Source: Brachionus manjavacas (taxonomy: Eukaryota > Rotifera > Eurotatoria > Ploima > Brachionidae). From it: a stretch of 64,000 nt of DNA. Under the pieces are notes generated by a model. That model saw only the letters and a program-made list of their open reading frames with translations, was not told the DNA's origin and searched no databases. Below are positions 9,058-16,813 of the stretch, piece by piece. How positions within the stretch are numbered: position 1 is the first letter of the stretch; every line of letters begins with the position of its first letter. The stretch spans positions 859,501-923,500 of the forward strand of contig JAHQIY010000021.1 in the NCBI GenBank assembly GCA_019054805.1, given 5' to 3'. The translations under genes and the position numbers were made by a program.

Positions 9058-10131
9058 CTAAATATTACGCACTTTAGATATTAATAAATAATCTACTAGT
9101 ACAAGAGCAACCATTGCTTTACAAACGCTTACTGCACGTATGGCTATGCAAGGGTCGTGTCTGCCGGTTACGGCTACTGTGGTTGCAGTATTTTGTTTAG
9201 TAACCGTATTTTGAGTTTTAGCTATAGAGCTAGTTGGTTTTATAGCTATTTTTATGGTTATATCTTGTCCGTTGCTAATGCCCCCTAAAATACCACCATT
9301 ATGGTTAGAACTAAAAGTTGCGGTGCCGTTGTTTATGTGCAGTTCATCGGCAACGCTAGAACCAAAATTTTTACTTAAATTAAAACCATCACCAAATTCT
9401 ACACCCTTTACCGCCGGTATTGTAAACAAAGCTTTACCTAAATTAGCGTTTAGTTTTTCAAATACAGGTTCGCCTAAACCAACAGGCGTGTTAGTAACGG
9501 TTATGCCAACTACCCCACCAACCGAATCGCCACTGGCAATGGCGTTATCTAATATATTAAACCACTGTGGTAACACGGCTTCGTCTGGGCAATATAAGGG
9601 GTTGTTATTAATATTATTGGGGTTAAAGTTATTGTAGTTTATGTGGTTATTACCAATGGCGTAAATATAGCTTAAAATATTTATATTGTATTGGGCTAAA
9701 ATTTTTAAGGCTATGGCACCTGCTATTACTCGGCCAACGGTTTCTCTTGCACTACTTCTGCCTCCGCCTCGGTGGTCGGTATGGTTAAATTTATTGTGCC
9801 ACGTAAAATCTGCGTGCGAAGGACGGTAAAGGTTTTTTAAAGCGTCGTAATCTTTAGATTTTACATCTTTGTTGTACACAACAATGCAAATAGGGGTGCC
9901 AAGGGTTATGTTGTTGTAAATGCCAGATAAAATTTCAACTTCATCTGGCTCGCCACGTTTAGTGGTATATTTACTTTGGTTACCTTTGCGGGTGTTAACT
10001 ACGTTTTGAATTTCTTGTTGGGTTATTTTTAAACCACTTGGGCAACCGTCTATAATAACGCCAACGGCAACACCGTGGCTTTCGCCAAAAGTGGTTATTT
10101 TAAAAATTTTACCAAAAGAATTAAAAGCCAT
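9058..10131 (-). CDS. aroC: Chorismate synthase
   Basis: A 357-residue enzyme that converts 5-enolpyruvylshikimate-3-phosphate to chorismate using reduced FMN, the last step of the shikimate pathway. Conserved parts include the N-terminal FGKIFKITTFGESHG, the QSKYTTKRGEPDEVEILSG block, the HTDHRGGGRSSARETVGRV signature and the C-terminal GRHDPCIAIRAV. It is the last gene of the dsbA-atp operon and its ATG overlaps the atpF stop by one base, which implies translational coupling. Its stop abuts the convergent barrel gene with no spacer. Length is normal for the family. Confidence 0.96.
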   Translation of the reverse strand: MAFNSFGKIFKITTFGESHGVAVGVIIDGCPSGLKITQQEIQNVVNTRKGNQSKYTTKRGEPDEVEILSGIYNNITLGTPICIVVYNKDVKSKDYDALKNLYRPSHADFTWHNKFNHTDHRGGGRSSARETVGRVIAGAIALKILAQYNINILSYIYAIGNNHINYNNFNPNNINNNPLYCPDEAVLPQWFNILDNAIASGDSVGGVVGITVTNTPVGLGEPVFEKLNANLGKALFTIPAVKGVEFGDGFNLSKNFGSSVADELHINNGTATFSSNHNGGILGGISNGQDITIKIAIKPTSSIAKTQNTVTKQNTATTVAVTGRHDPCIAIRAVSVCKAMVALVLVDYLLISKVRNI

Positions 10132-10610
10132 TATTTAATAACACTACTAATATGGTTAATGGATTCATCTATTAGTTTATTATGATCTATATTGTTTTGT
10201 AGCGATTCTACAATTATATTTTCTACAGTATGTATAAAAGCATTGTTGTGTTCTGCGTCTACTTTTATTAGTTCGTTATTATAGTAGCTATCTATACTGT
10301 GTTTTATAGATAAATTTATGTTTTTTTGCGAATTAATAAGGTTTTCGTAAGCCGATTCTATTTTTAGTTTTTGGTTGGTTACTTCTTTATCTAAATATGT
10401 AGTTAGATTTTGAAAATCTGTATTTTTATCGGTTAATAAAGATAAAGTAACCGCTAGGTCTTGTTCGCTAGTTTTTATTTCTTGCTTAATATCATCTATT
10501 TTAGCTTGCAAAAAGTTATTAGCAGCACCTTTTACTTTTTTAAATAATAGTAAAATAACAATTACAAGAGCAATTAAAGCCCAAAAGTGACTATTGTGAA
10601 GTAAGTTCAT
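10131..10610 (-). CDS. atpF: ATP synthase F0 subunit b
   Basis: A 159-residue peripheral-stalk subunit with one N-terminal membrane helix (residues about 8-24, FWALIALVIVILLLF), then a long charged coiled coil. It pairs with subunit b' to hold F1 against the membrane rotor. Its start lies inside the last 20 bases of the b' gene. Sequence conservation is low as usual for b subunits, and the call rests on topology and operon position. Confidence 0.85.
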   Translation of the reverse strand: MNLLHNSHFWALIALVIVILLLFKKVKGAANNFLQAKIDDIKQEIKTSEQDLAVTLSLLTDKNTDFQNLTTYLDKEVTNQKLKIESAYENLINSQKNINLSIKHSIDSYYNNELIKVDAEHNNAFIHTVENIIVESLQNNIDHNKLIDESINHISSVIK

Positions 10611-11172
10611 TTTTTTTACTAGTTTGGTTAATAATTTTATTAATATTGTTATTTAAAGTACTTTTATCTACGGTAATGTCTAGTTTTTTTAGTACTTCGG
10701 TGCAAACTTCTTCAAACGTAGAAGCAGTGTATTTATTGTTACTTTTATAATTAGTTTTGTTAGTTAAAAAAGTTAAACGAGCAGTTTTTTTATATTCTTC
10801 TATTTCTTTGCTGTGCTTAGCTTTTAATTTAGCAATTTTGTTGTTTAAATCTTGGTTTAAATTAGCTATTTGAAGAGCTATTTGTGCTTTGTTTTCGGTT
10901 ATAGATTTATTAATAGAGTCTATATCTTTTTTTAACTTTATAGTTTGTTCTACATTAGTTAAAATTTTAGTGTGCCTTGCTTGCTTAATATTAACAATTT
11001 TAGGAAAAATAACCTTATTAACAAAAAAATATGTTAAAGCAAAGGTTACAATTAACCAAAAAATTTGCTGTGGGTATTTACTAAAATCTAACTGCGGTAG
11101 TTTACCGTTAGCGTAAGTTACAGAGCTAAGTGCGGTAAATAACAAGGTATAGATAAAAAAGTTTTTTTTCAT
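10591..11172 (-). CDS. atpF': ATP synthase F0 subunit b'
   Basis: A 193-residue second b-type stalk subunit, as in alphaproteobacteria and phototrophs that carry b and b'. There is a signal-like hydrophobic start (FFIYTLLFTALSSVTYA). The typical LPQLDFSKYPQQIFWLIVTF membrane segment follows at about residues 25-50, then a Lys-rich coiled coil. It lies between atpE and atpF and overlaps atpF by 20 bp. The YPxQIFWLxxxF motif is characteristic of b'. Confidence 0.88.
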   Translation of the reverse strand: MKKNFFIYTLLFTALSSVTYANGKLPQLDFSKYPQQIFWLIVTFALTYFFVNKVIFPKIVNIKQARHTKILTNVEQTIKLKKDIDSINKSITENKAQIALQIANLNQDLNNKIAKLKAKHSKEIEEYKKTARLTFLTNKTNYKSNNKYTASTFEEVCTEVLKKLDITVDKSTLNNNINKIINQTSKKNELTSQ

Positions 11173-11202
11173 TTGTATATAGACTCTAAAAGATTTTTTA
11201 TA

Positions 11203-11448
11203 TTAGTTAAACAAAATAATAAATGCTACTACCAATGCGTATAATGCGGTTGCTTCGGTTAAAGCAAAACCAATTAAAGCGTAGGTAAATAACTGACCTT
11301 TCATTCCTGGATTTCTTGAAGACTCGCTTACTAAAGTAGCAAATATTTTTGCAATACCTAAGCCAACGCCGCCTAATGGTATTAACGCTAAGCCTGCGCC
11401 AATATATTTTAATCCTTGAACTAATGCTGTTAATACTTCTGGTTCCAT
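11203..11448 (-). CDS. atpE: ATP synthase F0 subunit c
   Basis: An 81-residue two-helix hairpin that forms the rotor ring. The first helix is Gly-rich (LIPLGGVGLGIAKIF) and the polar loop has the conserved Arg-Asn-Pro (residues 45-47). The ion-binding carboxylate is Glu65 in FALTEATALYAL. The residue after it is Ala rather than Ser or Thr, which fits a proton-type rather than sodium-type site. A strong AGGAG ribosome-binding site precedes the ATG. Confidence 0.95.
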   Translation of the reverse strand: MEPEVLTALVQGLKYIGAGLALIPLGGVGLGIAKIFATLVSESSRNPGMKGQLFTYALIGFALTEATALYALVVAFIILFN

Positions 11449-11477
11449 TTTTTTCTCCTGTTGAAAATAGTTAAAAG

Positions 11478-12206
11478 TTAGTGTAAGCTAATGGCTTGCT
11501 CTATATATAAGCAGGCCAATATGGTTAATGCATAAGCTTGTAAGCAAGCTACCGCAAATTCTAGTATATATATTAAAGATGTAAATGTTAATGGCAATAT
11601 ACCAAATATGCCAAGTGCAATTACAAAGCCGGCAACAATTTCTACCAATATATGGCCAGACATAATGTTGGCAAAAAGCCTTACGCCCATGCTTAATGAT
11701 TTTGCTAAGTAAGATATTAACTCTATAATAAACATAAACGGCATTAATGCTAAAGGAATTCCGCTAGGAGCAAATAATTTTAAAAACTTAAAACCATGCC
11801 TTATAAAGCCGTAAATTGTGGTAAATACAAAAATAAAAATTGCAATAAACATAGTTACTGCAGGCTGTGCTGTAAAGGCAAAACCAAATGGTATTAAGCC
11901 AAATAAATTTCCTACAAGTACAAAAATAAAAATAGAAAAAATAAACGGCAAAAACTTTTTACCTTGTTCCGACATATTTTCTTTTACTATATTGTTTACA
12001 AAGTCGTAGCTAATTTCTGCAGTTACCTGTAATTTGTTGGGTATAATAGAAGACCTTTTAAGTGCAATATAGTAAAACACTACAATTGCAATAAAACTTA
12101 TAACCATAAGCAATGCAGAGTTACTAAAACTAATATTTAAACCAGCAAACGAGATATTAGCGCCTATATCTTTTACTATAAATTGTTCTATTGGTGAAGC
12201 AGACAT
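11478..12206 (-). CDS. atpB: ATP synthase F0 subunit a
   Basis: A 242-residue integral membrane subunit with about six helices that forms the proton half-channels next to the c ring. The essential Arg is in SMGVRLFANIMSGHIL, followed by the usual C-terminal helices. The N-terminus (SPIEQFIVKDIG) is typical for alphaproteobacteria. It lies between atpI and atpE. Length is normal. Confidence 0.95.
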   Translation of the reverse strand: MSASPIEQFIVKDIGANISFAGLNISFSNSALLMVISFIAIVVFYYIALKRSSIIPNKLQVTAEISYDFVNNIVKENMSEQGKKFLPFIFSIFIFVLVGNLFGLIPFGFAFTAQPAVTMFIAIFIFVFTTIYGFIRHGFKFLKLFAPSGIPLALMPFMFIIELISYLAKSLSMGVRLFANIMSGHILVEIVAGFVIALGIFGILPLTFTSLIYILEFAVACLQAYALTILACLYIEQAISLH

Positions 12207-12215
12207 CTTTTTTTC

Positions 12216-12425
12216 TTACATTAATTGTTTAATTTTTCTATATAGGTTTAAAAAGCCTGCTATTGTGCCTAGCATAATAAACACAATTAAGCAAATGGGC
12301 TTGGTATTAAACCATTTATCTAAATAATAACCTATTGTTAAGCCAACTATAACGCCACTAATTAGCTCTAACCCCATGCTTAGGGCGTGTGCTACTTGGG
12401 TAGTTTTAGTTTTTTTATTTTGCAA
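12216..12425 (-). CDS. atpI: AtpI-like F0F1 ATP synthase assembly protein
   Basis: A 69-residue protein with two membrane helices (about residues 15-32 and 43-60) and the ATPase gene 1 / AtpI pattern of Gly-rich helices around a short charged loop (GYYLDKWFNTKP). It precedes atpB by 9 bp. In other bacteria AtpI helps assemble the c ring. It is short but within the alphaproteobacterial range. Confidence 0.85.
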   Translation of the reverse strand: MQNKKTKTTQVAHALSMGLELISGVIVGLTIGYYLDKWFNTKPICLIVFIMLGTIAGFLNLYRKIKQLM

Positions 12426-12442
12426 GTAAGTTACCTTTAATT

Positions 12443-13075
12443 TTATTTAGCAATTTCTTGTATAGCGTTTGTTAGTTCGGTATAACTAACGGTGCCTACA
12501 AATTTACGTTTATATTTAGTTATGGGGTCTCCATTTTTTACTAAAAATAAAGTTGGAGTACCTTTAATTTCTAAATCTTTGTATTCTTTACGTATGTTTT
12601 CAAACCATTTTATAAGGTGTTCGTTATCGGTGGCTTGTGCTATTTGTTGTTGGCTAATACCAACCAATAAAGCATAATTTTTTGCTATATCGTTAGGGTT
12701 GTCGCTAGTTGCCCATTTTTGTTGGTTAGCAAAAATGCTAGACATAAACCTAACGGCGGTATCTGTATTGGTGGTGGTTGCTAGTACGCTGTGTGCAAAA
12801 AAATCTAATGGTGGGTAAATAGGGTAATGAATATAAACTATTTTTACCAAGCCTTGTTTAACTAAATCGTTTTTTAATTTTGTTAATACGGTGTTATATA
12901 GCGTGCCACAATGGCCACAAGAAAAAGCAAAAAAGTCGTACAATATAACAGGTGCGTTTGCATTACCAACTTCTAGCGGGGTAAACTTGCCGTGCTCTTG
13001 TGCTAAATTTGTACTAAAAAAAGATGCACTTAGGCATAAAGCTATAAATAATAACTTTAATTGTTTTATTTTCAT
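12443..13075 (-). CDS. DsbA-like periplasmic thiol-disulfide oxidoreductase
   Basis: A 210-residue thioredoxin-fold protein with a signal peptide (residues 1-25, cleavage after NLA). The active site is Cys53-Gly-His-Cys56 in the context FAFSCGHC. A cis-Pro loop (KGTPTLFLV) lies near the C-terminus. It resembles the DSBA domain / DsbA-Com1 type found in Rickettsiales and probably introduces disulfides into secreted or outer-membrane proteins. It is first in the operon that continues into atpI-atpB-atpE-atpF'-atpF-aroC, with a 17-bp gap to atpI. Com1 or DsbD-like roles cannot be separated from sequence alone. Confidence 0.9.
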   Translation of the reverse strand: MKIKQLKLLFIALCLSASFFSTNLAQEHGKFTPLEVGNANAPVILYDFFAFSCGHCGTLYNTVLTKLKNDLVKQGLVKIVYIHYPIYPPLDFFAHSVLATTTNTDTAVRFMSSIFANQQKWATSDNPNDIAKNYALLVGISQQQIAQATDNEHLIKWFENIRKEYKDLEIKGTPTLFLVKNGDPITKYKRKFVGTVSYTELTNAIQEIAK

Positions 13076-13114
13076 GCTTTTTACTTTATAATTTTTATAT
13101 GTTACTATAAAAAT

Positions 13115-13141
13115 ATTATATTAAATAGTGTTTTTTTTCAA
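13115..13141 (-). promoter_or_regulatory. Possible promoter of the dsbA-atp-aroC operon
   Basis: On the minus strand TTGAAA (13136-13141) and TATAAT (13115-13120) are 15 bp apart. An overlapping TAATAT gives a 17-bp spacing. It lies about 40 bp upstream of the dsbA-like ATG in the 116-bp divergent spacer. The spacing is short and the DNA is very AT-rich, so this is tentative. Confidence 0.4.
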
Positions 13142-13191
13142 TACTTAAATTTAAAATTTGCTAATTATTTTAAAAAACAAGGCAATACGTT

Positions 13192-14214
13192 ATGTTAATA
13201 GATAAGCTAAATATTAAAGGTTTTAAAAATATATCTAATATAAGTATTAATAATTTTTACACTACTAAGTGTATTATTGGTATTAACGGAGTAGGCAAAT
13301 CTAACTTACTATCGTTAATTGCTTTTGTGTCTTCGGCTTTTAGTGGGGAGGCTAAAAATTATTTAGATTTTTATAGCAAAACTTCGTTAGATGTTTTACC
13401 CTTTGGCAGTTTAGGTAGCGTTATAGATGTAACCCTTGGTTTTAAAGGTGTTAACAATATTAACTGCAGTGTTAAAATTAAACATTTAGCCGATAATAAT
13501 TTTAATGTGCAAATTAATAATCAATCTAGCAAAGGGCTAGATGCCGCCACAGATAACACCTTAGTAGCTAATTATTTAAGTAATATTGCTTATTATAATT
13601 CGTATTACAATAATTTATTTTGGTTTTCTAATATTAATAATTATGTGTGTAATAAAAATAACCAAGCTAGCAACATGTTTGCAATTTTACGTGTATTAAA
13701 GCACAGTTATAGCAATATTTATTTAGAAATTACCAATTTAATTAAATTTTTTAACCCATTAATTAAGCAAATATTATTGCAAGAAGATACCGAAAAAGTA
13801 TTAGTAGAGTTGGCTTATTGCAATAAAATGGTAGATTTATTTAGTATTTCGGATGGTTCTTTAAGATTTTTTATTTTACTAACTTTATTAAAACTGCCTG
13901 CTAATTTAAGACCCAACCTGTTAATGCTAGAAGAACCAGAAGTAGGGCTTAACCCATTTTTAGTAGATATTTTAGGAGACTTAATTAATAGTTATTCGCA
14001 AAGTTCTAAGGTAGTGTTTACAACGCATTCTAATATTTTGCTAAATAAATTACAACCACAAGACATTAAAGTACTAGATATAGACAACAAAAATGGTAGT
14101 TTAAGTTTAAACAATTTAGATTCCACAAAACTAGAGCCTTGGCTACAAAGTTATTCGCTTGGTGATTTATGGTTAATGAACCTAATAGGAGCCAGCGTAT
14201 TTAGTAAAAATTAA
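13192..14214 (+). CDS. AAA family ATPase (OLD/RecF-like) paired with a DUF4276 protein
   Basis: A 340-residue ABC/SMC-like ATPase with Walker A GINGVGKS at residues 30-37. The N-terminal strand pattern (LNIKGFKNISNISI) is typical of AAA_15/AAA_21. An SDGSLRFF motif stands in place of the signature, Walker B-like NLLMLEEPEVGLNP has Glu247-Glu248, and the His switch lies in VVFTTHSNILL. It has no nuclease domain of its own. The DUF4276 (Toprim-like) gene follows after 18 bp. Such ATPase plus Toprim-like pairs resemble class 2 OLD and PARIS (AriA-AriB) anti-phage systems. The defence role here is inference from architecture. Confidence 0.85.
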   Translation: MLIDKLNIKGFKNISNISINNFYTTKCIIGINGVGKSNLLSLIAFVSSAFSGEAKNYLDFYSKTSLDVLPFGSLGSVIDVTLGFKGVNNINCSVKIKHLADNNFNVQINNQSSKGLDAATDNTLVANYLSNIAYYNSYYNNLFWFSNINNYVCNKNNQASNMFAILRVLKHSYSNIYLEITNLIKFFNPLIKQILLQEDTEKVLVELAYCNKMVDLFSISDGSLRFFILLTLLKLPANLRPNLLMLEEPEVGLNPFLVDILGDLINSYSQSSKVVFTTHSNILLNKLQPQDIKVLDIDNKNGSLSLNNLDSTKLEPWLQSYSLGDLWLMNLIGASVFSKN

Positions 14215-14232
14215 TATACGTTATAAAATTAC

Positions 14233-14904
14233 ATGCAACAAAACAATAACCCCAGCAATATTAGTATTAGCAACAATCCAATATCTTTAGGTATTTCGGT
14301 AGAAGGCCCAACCGAAGCATTTTTTGTAAACTTTGTATTAGCCAGATACTTAGCAGATTACAACATTGTAGTGCAACCACCTGTTATTTTAGGTGGTAAT
14401 GTTACAATAGATAGAGTTGCTTCTTCTTTATTAATTTTATCTAGGCAAAATAATTATGCTACTTCGTTGCACGATTTTTACGGTTTTAAGCTAAATAAAG
14501 CGTTAGAAGGTGTAAGTATAGAGGCTTTAGAAAACTTAATTAAACAGCATCCGTTGCTTAATAGCACTACCAATGTAATACCATATTTACAAAAATACGA
14601 ATTTGAAGCCCTGTTGCTTAGCGATATTGATATTTTGTGTTCGCACATTTATCATAACCCAGAAAAACAAGCAAAATGTGTAATAGATTTAAACCAAAAT
14701 ATTAATGGGGCAGAACCCGAAGACGTTAACAATAGTATTAATACTGCACCTTCTAAGCGTATTTTTAAAATTCAGCGTAGATATAAAAAATCAGTTTCGG
14801 GGTTTTTGGTGGCTCAGGATATTGGTATTGAAAAAATTAAACAAAAATGCCCCAGATTTAACGCTTGGTTATCTAAAATTGTATCTTTAAGTACAAGCCA
14901 GTAA
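14233..14904 (+). CDS. DUF4276 family protein, Toprim-like, partner of the AAA ATPase
   Basis: A 223-residue protein matching the DUF4276 pattern from memory: SVEGPTEAFFVNFVLARYL with acidic Glu24 and Glu28, ILGGNVTIDR, LHDFYGF with Asp81, PYLQKYEFEALLLSD, then PEDVNNSINTAPSKR, and the end GIEKIKQKCPRFNAWL. The conserved acidic residues suit a Toprim-type metal-binding nuclease fold. The first 16 residues are Asn/Ser-rich and poorly conserved, so a slightly later start is possible. It is transcribed with the upstream ATPase. Confidence 0.85.
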   Translation: MQQNNNPSNISISNNPISLGISVEGPTEAFFVNFVLARYLADYNIVVQPPVILGGNVTIDRVASSLLILSRQNNYATSLHDFYGFKLNKALEGVSIEALENLIKQHPLLNSTTNVIPYLQKYEFEALLLSDIDILCSHIYHNPEKQAKCVIDLNQNINGAEPEDVNNSINTAPSKRIFKIQRRYKKSVSGFLVAQDIGIEKIKQKCPRFNAWLSKIVSLSTSQ

Positions 14905-14985
14905 TTAATACGTTGTTTGTTTTATTATCTTGTTGTATTATTTGTATAAATACAGTGCAATTAACAAACTTTGTAAATATTAATA

Positions 14986-16086
14986 ATGAAAAAAATACTA
15001 CCTTTACTTACTATGTTAAGCTTTACTATAATTAATGCTAATGTTAATATTACCAATAACTTTAACGCTACAACAGTTACAACAACTAAATACATTTTTA
15101 ATATTAATTCTAAATCTGCATTGCAAAGTAATATTAAGTACAACAATGGCTATAACGATAGCACCGTGCAATTTAATGCATACACTAATATTGCAAACAC
15201 TAATAACAAAATTAGCTTTGTAATTAGTGCTTATATTAATAACCAGTACTATTATTTTAAAAATAATAAAAATTTTTTAAGCAACCAATATGCTTATGTT
15301 ACTTTTGGTAATCAATCTTTGGGGCAGGTTAAACTGGGTAGTATTCCTTCTATATTACAGCAGGTTACTAATTTTACCAATACAAATACGGCTAGTGCAT
15401 ATAAGCTTAATGCATTTTTAAATAGTAATTATTTAGCAACTAATTCTGCAGATTTTGCCACAGAAATAGCCAACAAGGCTGTTTCTTACACTAGTGTTTA
15501 TAAAAATTTTAGCGTAGGGTTAATGTATCAGTTTAGCAATAGTGGTAGTAGCAACCTTGGCAATATGTTTTACCACAATGCTAATAAAAAATACGGAGCA
15601 GGTGCAGTAATAGGTTACAAAGTAAAGCACAAAAATTTACTATTTAATGCCAGTGTTGGCGGATTACAAAACTATTTTATTGCTACTAATAATAATGTGT
15701 TGGTTAACAATAATAAATCTGTACACAACAATGTAGTTTTAGGTAAACTTAGTTTACAAACACCTACTGTAAATGTAAGCTCTACTGTGGGGTATTATAA
15801 AAATTTGTTTAGGGTAAATTCTACCCACATGGCTTATAGTATTTATACAGATTATAAACTAACTAAAATAACGCCGTACGTTGGTTTTAGTTTTATACAC
15901 AATAGCAATAATTTTAATACTAAACGCAATTACTTAGTTGCCGGTTTAAAATATAATGCAGGCCCACAAACTACCATAGCAATAGAATCGGTAAACGGCT
16001 TAGGCACTAACAACAATTATAGCAATGCCACTATAATGCCCTATGCTAAGCACAGTTTTAACATATACCTAAGTATATTTAATTAA
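14986..16086 (+). CDS. Outer-membrane porin-like beta-barrel
   Basis: A 366-residue protein with a Sec signal (MKKILPLLTMLSFTIINA). The repeated beta-strand pattern resembles Gram-negative porins (Porin_4 type): YAYVTFGNQSLGQVKLGS is like the porin segment before loop 3, and later strands GVLYQF/KYNAGPQTTIAIE alternate. It ends HSFNIYLSIFN, with Phe next to last, slightly atypical. It probably forms a diffusion channel in the outer membrane. It stands alone between the AAA/DUF4276 pair and a convergent small membrane gene, whose end it overlaps by 4 bp. Confidence 0.78.
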   Translation: MKKILPLLTMLSFTIINANVNITNNFNATTVTTTKYIFNINSKSALQSNIKYNNGYNDSTVQFNAYTNIANTNNKISFVISAYINNQYYYFKNNKNFLSNQYAYVTFGNQSLGQVKLGSIPSILQQVTNFTNTNTASAYKLNAFLNSNYLATNSADFATEIANKAVSYTSVYKNFSVGLMYQFSNSGSSNLGNMFYHNANKKYGAGAVIGYKVKHKNLLFNASVGGLQNYFIATNNNVLVNNNKSVHNNVVLGKLSLQTPTVNVSSTVGYYKNLFRVNSTHMAYSIYTDYKLTKITPYVGFSFIHNSNNFNTKRNYLVAGLKYNAGPQTTIAIESVNGLGTNNNYSNATIMPYAKHSFNIYLSIFN

Positions 16087-16448
16087 ACCAGTAACCACAA
16101 ACAAGCATAAAAGCCAAGTATAACGCTAAATACGTTGTAAACCAAGCTAACCAGTGTTGTATTAAATGTTTGATTTTTTACAGCGTAATTATGTAAACTA
16201 GTAATAGTTATTAGTAAACTAACTAGCAAAACAATATAAAAAAACGACTTTGGTAAAATAAAAAATACATTAACCACTATAGCGTATAAAGCAATAGATT
16301 TAACCAATAAGCTAAATAAAAACAAAATGTTGTTAACTTTTACATTAATTGGTAAAAAGTTTTTAAATAAATATTTGCTGTACCAAATATTAGCTATAAG
16401 TATTTGCATAATTGTTATAATTATAATGTGGCTAAGGGTTATTATCAT
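16083..16448 (-). CDS. Small four-helix membrane protein, DUF1761-like
   Basis: A 121-residue protein with four predicted membrane helices. The N-terminal segment with IWYSKYLFKNFLP resembles the conserved IWYSPxLFG of DUF1761, a family with no firm function. Asn and His in the third helix region (SLHNYAVKNQTF) also fit that family loosely. The gene is a single unit on the minus strand and overlaps the porin end by 4 bp. Confidence 0.6.
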   Translation of the reverse strand: MIITLSHIIIITIMQILIANIWYSKYLFKNFLPINVKVNNILFLFSLLVKSIALYAIVVNVFFILPKSFFYIVLLVSLLITITSLHNYAVKNQTFNTTLVSLVYNVFSVILGFYACLWLLV

Positions 16449-16544
16449 ATTACTAAAAAAACCTGTTTTATTTTACAATGTATTAAGTAAATTATAAGCT
16501 ATTTTTAGATTTTTAAAATATTTTTATAAAAATATTTTTTTTTG

Positions 16545-16576
16545 TTGAAAATATAAAAAATATACTGTAATATAAT
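16545..16576 (+). promoter_or_regulatory. Possible tRNA-Thr promoter
   Basis: TTGAAA at 16545-16550 and TATAAT at 16571-16576, or overlapping TAATAT at 16568-16573 with 17-bp spacing, lie about 20 bp before the tRNA. The rest of 16449-16595 is AT-rich DNA with poly-A/T tracts and nothing else recognisable. Confidence 0.4.
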
Positions 16577-16595
16577 TTTGTATGAAAATATAAAT

Positions 16596-16672
16596 GCCGG
16601 ATTAGCTCAGCTGGTAGCAGCGGCTGATTTGTAATCAGTAGGTCGGGAGTTCGAATCTCTCATCCGGCACCA
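16596..16672 (+). tRNA. tRNA-Thr (UGU anticodon)
   Basis: A full cloverleaf with acceptor GCCGGAT paired to ATCCGGC. The anticodon stem CTGAT/ATCAG frames a loop with TGT, and the T-loop is GTTCGAATC. The 3' CCA is encoded. It is a single gene in the spacer between two minus-strand genes. Confidence 0.95.
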
Positions 16673-16813
16673 TTTTAAGTTAAACTTTCAAAAAATTATC
16701 TTTTTTTATCATAATTATTATAAATTTTACAAAAATTACCTTTTAAAAAAATGCACTTTTACAAAAAACATTTGTAAATTAATGGCTATATACAAAATAT
16801 TATAACCATAACT

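Noticed and set aside
9254-9637. Forward frame of 127 codons opposite aroC
   Set aside because: Shadow of conserved aroC sequence.
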